The notes under the pieces are model-generated. The model ran no database searches and was not told the DNA's origin. It saw only the letters and a program-made list of their open reading frames with translations. This document shows, one piece after another, positions 8,692-8,698 of a stretch of DNA of 8,698 bases. Positions within the stretch are counted from its first letter, which is position 1. Each line of letters opens with the position of its first letter. The stretch is from Actinomycetota bacterium (GTDB lineage: Bacteria > Actinomycetota > Geothermincolia > Geothermincolales > RBG-13-55-18): NCBI GenBank assembly GCA_028275245.1, contig JAPWVA010000032.1:1-8698 (forward strand). The letters run 5' to 3'. The position numbers and the translations under genes are program-made.

Positions 8692-8698
8692 CATGACT

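Overview
The window reads as a bacterial chromosome segment. It is GC-rich, with sigma70-type -35/-10 promoters, Shine-Dalgarno sites, TTG as well as ATG starts, and a tRNA gene with an encoded CCA end. No transposase, integrase, CRISPR array or phage gene is visible. The gene mix suggests an anaerobic or thermophilic Gram-positive-type lineage: a GAF-ANTAR RNA-binding sensor, a stand-alone archaeal-type glutamate-synthase-like protein, and an archaemetzincin. A deep-branching Actinobacteriota or a Firmicutes relative would fit. This placement is inference, not shown by a marker gene.

All protein genes lie on the minus strand, so the order of transcription runs from right to left. From the right: tRNA-Asn(GTT) is on the plus strand with its own promoter and a rho-independent terminator. 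It diverges from a small archaemetzincin-type zinc protease gene across about 380 bases without a convincing gene. Next come a CDP-alcohol phosphatidyltransferase gene, which may be leaderless, and an overlapping gene for a GAF-ANTAR regulator. After a strong promoter and a roughly 120-nt structured leader comes a 523-residue FMN-binding glutamate-synthase-like gene with an N-terminal cysteine cluster. Two long perfect hairpins without U-tracts follow it. Then carA and carB (carbamoyl phosphate synthetase) form an operon behind a near-consensus promoter. carB runs off the left edge and lacks about 75-80 C-terminal residues.

The functional theme of the left and middle parts is glutamine, glutamate and nitrogen metabolism. 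CarAB uses glutamine nitrogen to make carbamoyl phosphate for pyrimidines and arginine. The glutamate-synthase-like protein belongs to a family that handles glutamate or related amino-group chemistry.

The most interesting point is regulatory. The gene just upstream of the glutamate-synthase-like gene encodes an ANTAR-domain protein, a class that binds paired hexaloop hairpins in nascent RNA and prevents termination. The leader between the two has a stem-loop whose hexaloop carries A1 and G4, as ANTAR targets require. It is followed by competing hairpins and a hairpin with a T-rich tract. This looks like a local ANTAR antitermination circuit, although the second hairpin does not match the known hexaloop rule.
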